NCBI GenBank assembly: GCA_948474755.1
Contig: CAOLHI010001672.1
Span: 124,001-188,000 of the forward strand
Length of the DNA stretch: 64,000 nt
Origin: Ctenosaura bakeri
Lineage: Eukaryota; Chordata; Lepidosauria; Squamata; Iguanidae
Direction: 5' to 3'
Made by a program: the position numbers and the translations under genes. The notes below the pieces were generated by a model. The model had not been told where the DNA came from and ran no database searches. It saw only the letters and a program-made list of their open reading frames with translations. This document shows, in pieces, positions 38,037 to 50,238 of the stretch. The stretch's first letter is position 1; each line of letters opens with the position of its first letter.

Positions 38037-40265
38037 TAATCTCTTTTCCTGTAATTTGAATCCATTGCTCTGTGTCCTAGTCTCTGGATCAGCGGAAAAC
38101 AAGGTTGCTCCATCTTCAACATGACATTCCTTCAAATATTTAAACACGGCTATCATGTCACCTCTTAACTTTCTTTTCATCAGGCTAAACAGATCCCTAA
38201 GCTGACATCATGGTTCACCATTTTGGTTGCCCTCTTCTGGATGCATTCCAGCTTGTCAATATCCTTCTTGAACTGTGGTGGCCAGAAATAACACAATATT
38301 CCAAGTGAGGTCTAAACAAAGCAGAATAGAGTGGTATTATTACTTTCCTTGATCTTGACACTATACTCATATTGATGCAGACTAGAATTGCATTTGCTTT
38401 TTAGCTGCCACATCACACACTCAACTCATGTTCAGCTTGTGGTCTGTTAAGATTCCCAGATTCCTTTCATACATATTGTTTTCAAGTCAGATGTCACCCA
38501 TCCTATATCTGTGCATTTCATCTTTTCTTCCTAAGTGTAGTAACTTACATTTCTCCCTGTTAAAATTCATTTTTTTAGTTTTGGCCCAGCAATCTTATTT
38601 GTCAAAATCATTTTAAATTCTGATCCTGTCCTCTAGCCAGCCATCCTAATTTGATGTAATCGGAAACTTTAATGAGCATGCCCCTATTCCATCATCCAAG
38701 TCATTGATGGAGATGTTGAATAGTACTGGGTGGAGAAAAGAACCTTGTGGCACCCCACTAGTCACTTCTTTCCAGGATGAAAAAGAGCCATTGTTGAGTA
38801 CCGGTACTCTTTGTGTTCGACCACTAAGCCAACTACAAGTCCACCTAACAGTAACTTTGTCTAATCCACACTTTACTACCTTTCTTGCAAAAATATCATG
38901 GGGGATGTTGTCAAAGGTCTTACTGAAATCAGTATATTACATCCACAGCATTGCCTTCATCTACTAAGCTTGTAACTCTATCAAAAAAAGGAGATCAGAA
39001 TAGTCTGGCATGACTCGTTCTTGAGAAATCCACATTGACTTTTAGTGATCATGCCATTCTTTTCTAAGTGCTTACAGACAGATATGCTGTAGGGTGTTTC
39101 CTGGTATTGATGTCAGGCTGACTGGGCAATACTTGTGTGGATCCTCTTTTTCTCCTTTTTGAAGATGGGGACAACATTTGCCCTCCTCCAGTCTGCTGGG
39201 ACTTCTCCTGATCTGCCAGAACTCTCAAGGATTATTGTCAGTGGTTCTTAAATTACTTCTGTCAGTTCTCTTAATGCCTTTGGATGTAGTTCATCTGGCT
39301 CTAGTGACTTGAATTAATTTAGAGTAGCCTGTACTACCTCTTTACCTATTCTGTACTGCATTTCCCCTGTTACGTCATCTGTTCCATTTTCTCTGAGTTG
39401 AACACTGTTTTTCTCTTTGGAGAAGACCAAGGCAAAGAATAAATTTAATAATTCTGTCTTTTCTCTGTCTTCTGTTACCAGTTTTCCATATTTTCCTCCC
39501 AGCGGCCCTTCCACTTCTTTGTTTTTCCTTTTGCTATAGACATAACCAAAAAAACTCTTTTTGTTTTTAACCTTTCTAGCAAGCCTGAGCTCATTCTGCT
39601 TTTTAGCTTTTCTGACTTTTCCCTTACATGTGCTGGCTATTTGTTTGAATTCCTCTTTGGTGCTTTCCCCATTTTTCCATTTCTTGTACATGGCCCTTTT
39701 AGCTTATTTGAAAGTTCTTTAGACATCCATCCTGGTTTCTTTAGACACCTCCCATTTTCCCTCCTCAATAGAATTGCTTGAAACTATGCCTTCTATATCT
39801 CGCTTTTAAGAAACTCACATCCACCGTTAATTCCTTTCTCTTTTAATATGCCTGACCACAAGATGGCACCTAATATTTCCCTAAGTTTACTGAAATCAGC
39901 TTTCTTAAGGTCTAGAATGTGAGTTTGACTATGCTTGACTTTCCCTTTCCAGTGTATAACAAACTGCCAGAGTACATGGTCTCTCTCACCTAAGGATCCT
40001 GCCACTTCCACCCCATTGAGCAGGTCATCACTGTTGGTTAGGATCTGGTACAAAACAGCTGATCTCCTTGTTGCCTCTTCCACATTCTGGATAGTGAAAT
40101 TGTCTGCAAGGCAAGTGAGGAATTTGTTGGACATGATATTCTGGACAGAATTTGACTTCCAATTACTACTCTTTTTTCTGAATGTGTGGTCATCTGTTTT
40201 AGAAAGACCTCATCTAAGTCCTCAGTCTGGTTTGGGGGTCTGTACTAGACCCACAAAATGACATC
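38037..40265 (-). mobile_element. CR1 LINE, long fragment covering RT
   Basis: The minus strand carries decayed ORF2: KQNELRLARKVKNKKSFFGY around 39,570, the RT region near 39,150-38,700 (complements of the same segments as at 18.6-19.1 kb) and the 3' part down to 38,040. Frames are broken by stops. Confidence 0.85.
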
Positions 40266-40269
40266 CCCC

Positions 40270-43200
40270 TTTTTCCCTCTCCCTCTTAATTTTTTATGCT
40301 GATGCTCTCAACCTGGCTTCCAGGATTTAAGTCCTGGATCTCTTCAAAGGTGTAAATATCCTTGACATATAATACTATTCCTCTCCTCCTCCCTTCCCGT
40401 TTGCTCTGTTTCTCTGAAATAAGTTGTACCCCTCTATTACTACATTCGAATCATGAGTCTTATCCTACCTGGTTTTAATGATGCCTTTTCTTGCATGTGG
40501 GTGCAGTGATGAAGAAAAATCACCTGTTGAATTTCTGCTTGTTATATTGGTCTTTGAGTAGCTTTCCACACTGCTTTGGAATGAGGGTGGCTGCTACCGA
40601 AGAATGGTGAATACTAAGTGAGATACCTTAAAGTTATAGGTGAAAGAGTCTAAAATAACTCTACCAATAGCTCCTTCTGTAACTTTTAATGTACACTGGT
40701 TCAAACAAAGCAAAGTCAGTGAAACTAGGTGAGATCAAATTTAGACTCCTTACGGTCAACAAAAGCTTAGATGTTATCTTGCAAAACAGAATATTAGCAG
40801 TATGAGCAAGAGAATGAGCACTTGCACAGAAAGAAAGGCTAGGGAAAGGGCAGTATCTTTTTATATCCCAGAAGTTCCAAACTGGATGTCTTCATATACC
40901 TTTAAATTGGAGTGAAGGTGGAGCAAGTTGAATAAAGTCCAACAAGAATGCAATCTTATGCAAGCTGTGAGACTTAATTTCAAGTAAATATGCAGGGAAT
41001 TGTGCTCTAAGGTGCCCACTTGTTCTAAAAAATGTTTTTCCTTAAGGAAAAAAAAGGTTGCTGATACATGCTCAGTAAGGGATTTTGGAAGCAACTGTTT
41101 ACCTTGTCTGTTGTAGGGAGACACATGCAGCTACAGGATACAGTAGAATTCCAATTTTTCCCAGCTCAAGCTTTACTGTAATGTTTACTGCAGATATACT
41201 GCTGCAATCTGATACCAAACATCTTTTTCTCCAGCCCTTCTCCACTATCGTCCCAATACTGATTCTGCTAAATAAACTTCTGGACAGACAGGACAAGGAA
41301 GAAAAGTGGGAGATGGGCAAGCATAGAAAGACTTGGTGAAAAGGAGCTCCTTTGTCAAAGGCTTTGTTAACTGAGGTATGCCTGTATATCATATCAACTT
41401 GGCTTCAATTTATTGTGACCCTATGAATAAGAGATCTCCATGAGATCCTGTTATTAATAATTTTGCTCAGGCCCTGCAAATTCAGAACTGTGGCTTCCTT
41501 TTATTGAGTCAATCCACCTGTAATGTAGATTTCATCTTTTCCTATTGCCTTTAGTTTTTCAAGGCAAATTACTCTCTTTTTTGATGAGTTGTAATTCTCA
41601 CAGTATGCCCAAAGTAAGATAGCCTTTTGTAATTCTGGTTTACAGTGAGAATCCAGGTTTTATTTACTCTTGGACCTATTTGTCCTTTACATGATCTGTG
41701 GTATTGGTAAATCTTTCTTACAGCACTAACACTTCAGAAGAGTTTCTTTTTTTCCTTTCAGCTGTCTTCATTGTACATCCATACAGGGAAATTAGAAATA
41801 CTGTTAGTCCTTTTCTTCCTAACCCATTTTATCTTCTTAATATAGGGAGAGCAAGATTGTCCTAAGATCACCCAGAGAGTTTCATGGCTGAGTGGGGATT
41901 TGCACCCAGGGAATCCCTAGTTTTATGTCTGAAACTTTAATTTAAGTGGGAAACTTCAAGTCCTTGAGCTGAATTTGTCCTTCTGCACCTGCCTGGGTAA
42001 TTACACCTCCTTACTTGTAAGATACTGTTTTCTGGCTTCTGTCCTTTTGCAGTGTTTTTCCTATTCTAAATATCTCAAATGCTTCTCCTGAGACTTAGTT
42101 ATGGGCAGTAAAGGTTTTAATTTAAAATATAATGATATTTTTGTTCCTACACCTTAGCCTTCACATAACTGAACTGTAGTCCCTGAGAACCTCCCTGAAA
42201 CAGAATTCAGCCTTGAGCTGAAAAATGTTTTTCACCATTACTTTAATCCCATACAACACAGCTATATCGACTTCCTGAGAGTAGTTTATTCATATTTAAT
42301 CATTTTTGTATTTATAAGCTATTATTCTGGATTAACCTTCTAAAGGCAGCTCACAAAATATTAATACAATCTATAGGGGTGTGTTACAACAAACCATACA
42401 ATAAGTCTAAATCATAGTAATATATCTATAAATCTATAAATACTGTAGCAGCATGAAACACAATATCAGAGTAAAACATTATACACAAACATATGCACAT
42501 CACCAAAACAAGCTGTTAAATCAGTCATAGTTAAATAGGAACATAAATATTAATTTCATTTCAAAAGGTACAAATCTTCCAAGCCCATTTATTTAAAATA
42601 TATAAATGATACAAAGACATCAATGTAAGCTCCTTAAGTATCAGTTTAGAAAGGGAGTTCCAAAGGCCTGGGACCAACATGGAAAAAAATTGTGTTTCTT
42701 ATGCCCACCAACCTCATATGTCAGGTCTATGAAAAATCAGTGGAAAAGGAAGTTCAGTGTTAGGCTTTTGTGGAAAGGACGTGTACAATGACCATGGACA
42801 AGAAGATCCCTTCTGAATCTGAGAAAGGCCTACCAAGTCCAGCTTTCTGTTCCCACAGTGACCAACCAGATTCCTATGGAAAGCCCAGAAACAAAACAGA
42901 AGCATAACACTACACTCCAATTCATGCTCTCCACATCCTGGTATGGATGGGGTATGCTGCCTTTGTTAGTACAGGTAATATGAAGCCTAGTGATAGCCCT
43001 GTGGCAGTCTTATCTTTAATGAAGAAGCTGTCCAGGTTGGTGGCTATCATATAGTTTGTGATAGCACGCCAGAGGCACAGTCATTAAAGAGACAGCCTGA
43101 ACAGTAGACTGAGATACAAGGTCTTGAAGGGTGAGTGGTAGTGACTTGACAGTTACTCCTAGTGATTTTAGTAATTTTAATGAAATAGTCATGTTTCTGA

Positions 43201-45150
43201 TTTAATACTTCATTTTATGTATTTTGGGCATTTTAGTATTGTGGTATTTGGGTAATGAAAAGCAATACAGAAGGATCTTAAATAAATAAATAGTATAATA
43301 AAATAACAAACTGAATAGGAATACAAGGTAATAGGAGACAATTTCAGGGCCCTACTCACCCTTCTTAGAGTTCTTTTATGTTTAAAATGGACTTGGACTA
43401 GAAATTCCTTCAAAGAGAATAAGGATGAGCAGATTTCAGATTTACATTATCTACTTGTCTTTTTCTTTTCTGGAAACTGTAGGGATCACCAGCAAGTGTT
43501 CAGTAAACATCAATTTGAGTAGTATTGAACTAGAACAGTGGTTGCCAGCTTTTGTCTTCCAGATATTTTGGACTTCAACTCAAAACATTCCCCTTACCAT
43601 TGGCAATTTTGGCTGAGAGCTTCTGGGAGCTGAGAAAAACTGAAGTAGACCTAGTTGTGATGTAGAGTTCAGTAAATGGAAATATGCTGAGGATTACATT
43701 ATAAGATCCCTCTGAGAATGTATTCAACCCAAGAGCATGTGACAATTTCAGTGCAAACCACTCAGTGAACTACCATCAGATCTTATTCCCGATATACTTC
43801 CTGTATGTCTCTGAAATAAAGTACTGTCCTTTATAAAACAGAATATATGGCCCCATTCAGGGAAAGCAAGATAGAAGACATCAGTGCTCAAGTTGGGGAG
43901 GAGGGTGTTGAAACTGGAGACTCAATGACATCTGCAAAACCCACCCTTGATTTCCTTGCTTTCATCCAAGTCACAACCCGCAGATAAAGAGACAGGTTTC
44001 CTTTGTCTTTCCTTATTTTTAACTTAAGCAAAGTTAGGTATAGCTGAGTTTCCAAATTTGTCAAGAACTGACTAGGTAGTTTGTTGAGAACTGACATTTT
44101 TTATTAATAGCTATAGGGTTGTGTGAGATAGTAATTTACTAATATTGTTCACTACTTTCTAGCCAATTTTGCAGTCCTAAGAGTTCATACAATGATTCAA
44201 CAGAAAATTATACAGAACCCCAGATTTGTCTGGCACCAGAGCTCTTTGGAATATCACTGTTGTGCTGTTTCCCTTTGCCACAGTTGGACATTTCTAAGCT
44301 TCTGTATCCCTTCTCCAAACATGCAATTCTAGATGTCCACATAGATATAGGAAACAATCCAAATTGGATATTTCAGATCAATGAACTCTTGCATTGGGAA
44401 GTGCCAGCTCTGGAAAAAGTTACAGAAATAGTTTTCTGTACAGGTCACCATTGACAAGGTGGTCACACTTGGAATTCTCAGAAAGTAGCATGGTGCACTC
44501 ACAAAGGGCTGCCACAGAGGTATGGCAAATTGTACAATGTCCATCCTAGTGCTGTGAACAGTCACTGCTGCTACTATGCACCTGTTTTACAGAAGGCAAA
44601 CAACTGAGGCTAAAAGAAAACACGCCCAAGAAGAAGGTACAGATGGGACCTGAGCCCCAGGATACACAACCACTCCACAGAAATCCACCATTTTCGGCTC
44701 AAACAGAACCACCATTTCAAAGAAGGGAAAAAAGTTACTCACATCATCTCTAAATAAATTTCACTAAAATCAATACAACAGCCATGGTTGCTATTTCTTC
44801 TTACTTTGACACCACTTTTTCTCATTTTTCCTTGGCTCCCCAGGTCCTAAACCCTACATTTTTCTTGCTTCTCCATTATTACTTTCCACCACTCAGGCCC
44901 ATCCACTTTTCTTGTTTTCCTCAGGTGACAGTTTCCTATGGTCTTAGTAGAGGAGGATCACTCTGGAGAATTCTGGTACCTTGACTTTCCCCTGAGTATC
45001 TCCATCCATTTTTTTCTTTCAATGAGGCAGTTGGTGCTTTGCTATTTCCTCAAAATTCACATGTCTAACTGCTCATAATATCCAACTAGAAGCATTTTCT
45101 TTCTATTGGGAGGAACTAATTAGAATTGTTCTCTTGATCGCTGAAAGCAT
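40270..45150. other. Non-coding region with old repeats
   Basis: No gene was recognised apart from the weak exon candidate at 43,360-43,407. SINE-like pieces occur near 41,840-41,935, and unclassified dispersed repeats near 42,280-43,130 and 43,535-43,640. Confidence 0.5.
43360..43407 (-). CDS. Candidate upstream exon of the MROH-like gene
   Basis: This 48-nt open segment has an acceptor with a good pyrimidine tract (ttattctctttgaag) and a strong donor (GTGAGTAGG). It is phase 0 at both ends, as required to precede exon a. It would encode EFLVQVHFKHKRTLRR. There is no supporting homology, and a chance pair of splice sites is quite possible. Confidence 0.2.
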
Positions 45151-45153
45151 TGC

Positions 45154-45261
45154 CAGGGATAGACAACTCTGACCCTCCAGATGTTTTGGAACTGCAATTC
45201 TCATAATTGCTCAGATGAGTTGTAGACAAGAACCATCTGGAGGGTCACCATTGTCCACCCT
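45154..45261. mobile_element. Short palindromic MITE (hAT-like style)
   Basis: Arms of about 35 bp (AGGGATAGACAACTCTGACC at the left; its diverged complement ending GTCCACCCTAT at the right) surround a short loop. Related CCAGATGTTGT-type pieces occur near 3,800, 32,800 and 54,750. Confidence 0.4.
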
Positions 45262-45264
45262 ATA

Positions 45265-48200
45265 TTAGATCCTATCTGCAAAGATGAGAGGAAGTCTAAT
45301 TAAAACTGTGTTTGTCTCTTCCCTTGCTGAATCTTCTGGCCAGTCAAAACAATATAAGGCCTTAAGCAGACATGAAGGAGAGCGAAGAACAAACTGCTTA
45401 TACTGTATTGTTTTGGCAGCCACTGCCATTTAGTAGCTTGGTAACCAGATAGGTCTCTGTGGACACATTGGTGCCCACAGACACCACGTTGGGAACATTA
45501 TTTAATTCTAGACTACATCTGCAAGGTTATAGGTATGCAACCTAGTTATACTCATCTCTGTGGTTTGGACAGTCTCCTAGAAATGGCTATGTAGTCTGTG
45601 GATGATAAGACATGTAGTCTAAAACAACCTGATGGTACTTAGTAAATTCAAAGCTCAAAGTATGGTGAAGATACATAATAGTTGCTTAAATGAAAAGTAT
45701 TTTCATTACTCAAAACTGATTAAAATGTGTGTGGGGGGGTCCTTTTTAGAAATCAAATTGATGAGGATGTCCCTGTCCTGTAATAGCATCGGCCTGGCCT
45801 AGAAAGGCTTGTCTAATTCTTTTTATTACATTCTGGATGAACGTAGAGTCTGTTGCCCTTTAGATGTTATTGCAACTTCCAATTGCCCTAGCAACTATAG
45901 CTATAGTGAAGGAAAATGGTACCTGCGGTACATCTGAAGCATCACATGTTCCCTATTCCCATTTGTGAGGTGTTTTCTTGATATTAAAGTACTAATATTA
46001 CAACCTATTAATTAACAGCCTTCAAGTAATCAGTATATTTATCTTGCTTTTGATGAAGCTTCCACATTCAGTGATAGTTGAGTTTTTGAAGGTGAGCCAA
46101 ATGATAATTTTCCTTCCCTATATTTCCCTTCTTGTAACCTAAGTCAGTGACATGGTCCTACTACTGCAACTCTGCTGGAGAACTGCTGATATTTTACCAA
46201 ACTAACAAAACATCCTTTGAGAACATCAGAACTGGTACGAAATACCAGTAAATAATGGCGAATCTAGACTGTGTGGTCATCTTGCTCATTGGACATAAGA
46301 ATGATCTGGCGGCAGAGCAAAAAGTTGGAAAAGGAGGCAGAGAAATTGGCTACTTCATTGGCAGTAAAATATATCTTCTAAACATCAGCTAAAAAGAACA
46401 GTAATGTAGAGGAGGCTTTCCAGCTGTTGACCCTGGGAATCTATGAGTCAGTGAAAAGTGGAAAATAAGACCCAGTGAACAGTGAGACAGAGTAAAAAGC
46501 AAACTACCAACCACTACACAGTCTGAGATCCAGGCACAGGAAAGGAAAAAAATGATCACACTAGCACAATACTACTAGCCACATCTTGAAAATTATAAAG
46601 GCCTTATTGGCAGAACTGGGCAAAGTTTGACTTCAACAATACCTGGAGGACTACATTTTGCCAACTCTATCTTATAAAGTAAGAGGACTATTGTGTAGCC
46701 CTGCTACCTGTTTCTTTTGAAAGGAGCGAAAGTTACAGGAGCCCTTTATAAATTGGTGTATAAGCAGATGTTCCCATTTTTTTCATCGCTGATTTAGCAT
46801 TTTGAAAGCTGCAATATTTTCAATGACAATTGCTGCAGTGTCCATCTATTGCTTCTGTGCATGCCATACAACTTTCAAAGCATTTCTTACTATGGCAAGT
46901 TTACTCCTGCCCTGTGCATCCAGTGCTTTTCCTTCACAAACCTGAAATTTTGCCATCATCTATCTTGATTCTACTGCAAAGCTGGCATTCACACTATATG
47001 ACTGGTGCAACATAATCATCACATTCTTAGGTCTGGCAACCAAAGAACATGGACTAAGTCAGGTATTCATGAATTATTTTGAAGGCTAATGGGGTAAGAA
47101 TATAGGTTTATCAGTGTTTATATAAAATCAAAACTGGTACCAAATGTTCTACAGAAGATCCAATACAGCAAATGCTATTCCAATACTCGTCTGCCTCTGT
47201 TATCCTCCCAAACAGCATAGCTAATGAAAAAAAAGTTTTTTAAACAGGAGCACAGAAAACATAACTGGGGATTTTAAAAAGTTTTTTAAAAATTCATCAG
47301 AACTCTCATTGAAGCTGGAACAAATAAACAAACATGCAAATAGTAAGTAATTAACGGTATTGAGACAGAATATGAAAGGGTGCTTTATAGATTTAATTAC
47401 ATTATGCCTGGTGCAAAAAGTTTTGAAGTTCTTACAGTGGCATGTTAATATAAAGATGGAAACTACTTAAATTTATCTCAGGTATTAACCTGAATAAATG
47501 GCTTCCCTGTAAAACAGGTATACAAATATGGAAAATAAAGTAGTCTATATACTGGTAAAGCTGGAAGCTATTTAGGTGGTATGCTAGGTGGACCATCGAA
47601 AGAAGTCATGTTTTATCATATTAGCTAGTGGTCGTAGGGTATGTTCCAAGTCCATTGGAAGTTTGACTATTCTCAGGTAAAACATCATCTTCTATGATGC
47701 CCTGATACACAGTAAAACCAATGCCAACCAAATACCAATGCCAAGAGAGCACAGTGGTTCACTGGAAAAAAATATACAAGCAACAACAGTGCTGTTTAAT
47801 AGATATTATAAACCAAAATGGTTATCTGTTCTTTTTAAATATAGTCTGGAACTTTTCTGCATATTCTCTGCCAGGCTTTTTCATAGAATTGTGAAAACAC
47901 ATTTTTCACAGAATCATCTTTAAAACAAGTTTCAAATTTCAGCTGAAATTTTAAAACAGCAGTTATCGAACAAAGTGTTTAGAAGTATTGGGTGGCACCT
48001 GCCTTCATTTCAAAACATGCATGTCTGTGCATGTTTTCTGAACTCCAAGACTGTCAGACATCCAACATTTATCACATGAAGATGTAAAGCAGGTGGTAGA
48101 GCCATACTACATCTGTATTTAATCAAAGCATGAAAAGTAACTTTGTGGACTACTCTCTCAAAATCCCACAACCAGCATGACTGGCCATACAATAGAATTC

Positions 48201-50200
48201 AGAGCATTTTTAGGTACAGGGAAAGAATGTTGTATTTGGGGTTAGTAGTACAGTTAACTTCTCTTGACTACTTAGGACAAAGCATAATTACAGCTTCACA
48301 GCACTGCATGAGACAATCATAAGGCACCCTCTTTAACAGAAGTAGATGCAATGGGAAGCCTTGTTGGAAGATATAGTGAGAAAGACTTGCAAAATTCTCA
48401 CCTGTAACAGTGCACCTGTGTGAGGGAGAAACAGTGTGAAACTGTGTGAAACAGTTCCAGAAAAAGAATCACAGCAGCAACTTAGGAGAAAATGTTTGAA
48501 AGTCTAGATTCTTATTGGTGAAGGCTAGGATGCATTATCTCTCTTTCTCTCTCTCACACACACACACACGCACGCACGCACGCACTTACTCACTTGACTA
48601 AGGCACTAGCAACAGCAAAACCAGTCTACAAAATGCTTAAATTACCCAAAACAAAATTTGAAATTGCACAACAGGGACAAGAAACAAAAATACTTTACAG
48701 AAAAAATCAATTGCATTGATTTGTCTCATGTAAAAGCATCTTCAACATTAAGATACAGTCAAGTTCAGCCTGGATGTTAACCCCCTTGGGAAGCTAAAGT
48801 AAGGAGCATGTTCAAATGGGAATTAATGCTTTAACATGAGGACAAAAATTAGGTATTAGAATATTCATACATACTAATGCTACAAATTTCTAAGTACTAA
48901 ATCCTTAATCAAAATTCATGGAAACACCTTGGAAATGGAGAGTACATTTGTATACTCGTTTATTATAATAGTTTAAGCCAATGGTAGATTCATGAAAAGA
49001 GTCAGGAGGAGAGTTAGCCACAGCTGGACAGCTTAACAAAAATCTAACATACATGTCAGATGCTGAACACAAGAGATATAGATCAGGTAGTCAATTAAGT
49101 GGCTCTTCCATTACTAACAGTACAGCACCATTGCTGTGAGAATTCAGTTTATCAAATGTGAAAGGCAGGTAGAAGGGAGGCTTTTTGTTTTGTTTTTTTG
49201 CTACAAGGAAAAGTTTAAAAATCTAGCTAATGCATGGTTTTATTCAAGCATCAAAATCAAAAGTGATAGTCCATTGTCCACCAATTTGACCCTGCATTTA
49301 ATTTTAAGTGTGCTTTTGGATTTTATAATATTTGCTGATGCAGATGGCTGACTATTTTGAAAATTTTTCATCCAGTTCTAGAGATATAAGCAAGCTGTAG
49401 ATTTATATATGTACCAGTATGTAAATTTCTAGATGTCAAGAGTTAGAAATGCTCACTTCTCAGCCATTAAGCAGAAGCCACAACTAAAAAACAAAACAAA
49501 ACTTTTAGCTACATAAACACTTTCCAGCTGAACCATCATCCTTTTAGACCTATCCTGTGCCTAGCCTGGATGGATTTCTATTGCATTTTTAGAGGTAGAG
49601 AAGCTTGTAATATAAAAAGAATGGAACTTTGTTTCTTCTGCATGTGAAGCATTAAAAAGACGGCTGGAGAGAATAATATGTTTTGAATTATTTGTAATGA
49701 CCAGCCCTTTCTCTGGGATCACCCTGATGTGTGTTGCTTTTTGGAGAGCTTGTGTCAATACTATGACCTTGCTTTGATAGTTTCTTTACTTGAAAAACAA
49801 ATCCTAATCGCTATAACCAGCAACATTACAAACAAAAGGAAAATGAAAAACATCTATAGTCATTTCTAACACTGTTCCCAAAATACCAAAATATCCTGTC
49901 CCTTGGACAATCACTTACAACATAAATCACTCTGAAGACAGAAAATAAAGTCTGTGTTTCAAAATACATTGTGTTTTTTCGAAGAAACAGAGGGAAGGGG
50001 CACACCTAATGACTTTAGGCAGATCTCCTTTCAAACTCAGATACTGCTGCATTGTTAAAATATATGCTTTTCTCTAAAGCACTGGAAAACACAATCCCAT
50101 GCATGATGACACAGAAACTTGACAGCCTGAAAGGCAGATTCCCACTTCCCAGCAAATTCATCCTCATCTTAGTCATTTTTGTCTTCATGATGTTCTCAAG
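45265..50200. other. Intergenic / TAF12 3' region, no gene seen
   Basis: AT-rich sequence with short chance ORFs only. It includes the TAF12 3' UTR at its right end and the CT/CA microsatellite at 48,539. No exon could be supported. Confidence 0.5.
48539..48588. repeat. Microsatellite (CT)n(CA)n(CGCA)n
   Basis: TCTCTCTTTCTCTCTCTC passes into CACACACACACACA and then GCACGCACGCAC. Confidence 0.95.
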
Positions 50201-50202
50201 CA

Positions 50203-50238
50203 TTATTTTTTGGTTGTTTTGCGAATCAGTGCCATCCT
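50203..50238 (-). CDS. TAF12: TAF12 last coding exon with stop
   Basis: Eleven codons ([11 protein letters not shown]) and TAA follow acceptor ctttcag. The 3' UTR extends left of 50,203. A possible polyadenylation hexamer in the right orientation is at about 48,959, but the true end was not determined. Confidence 0.95.
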   Translation of the reverse strand, partial: RMALIRKTTKK

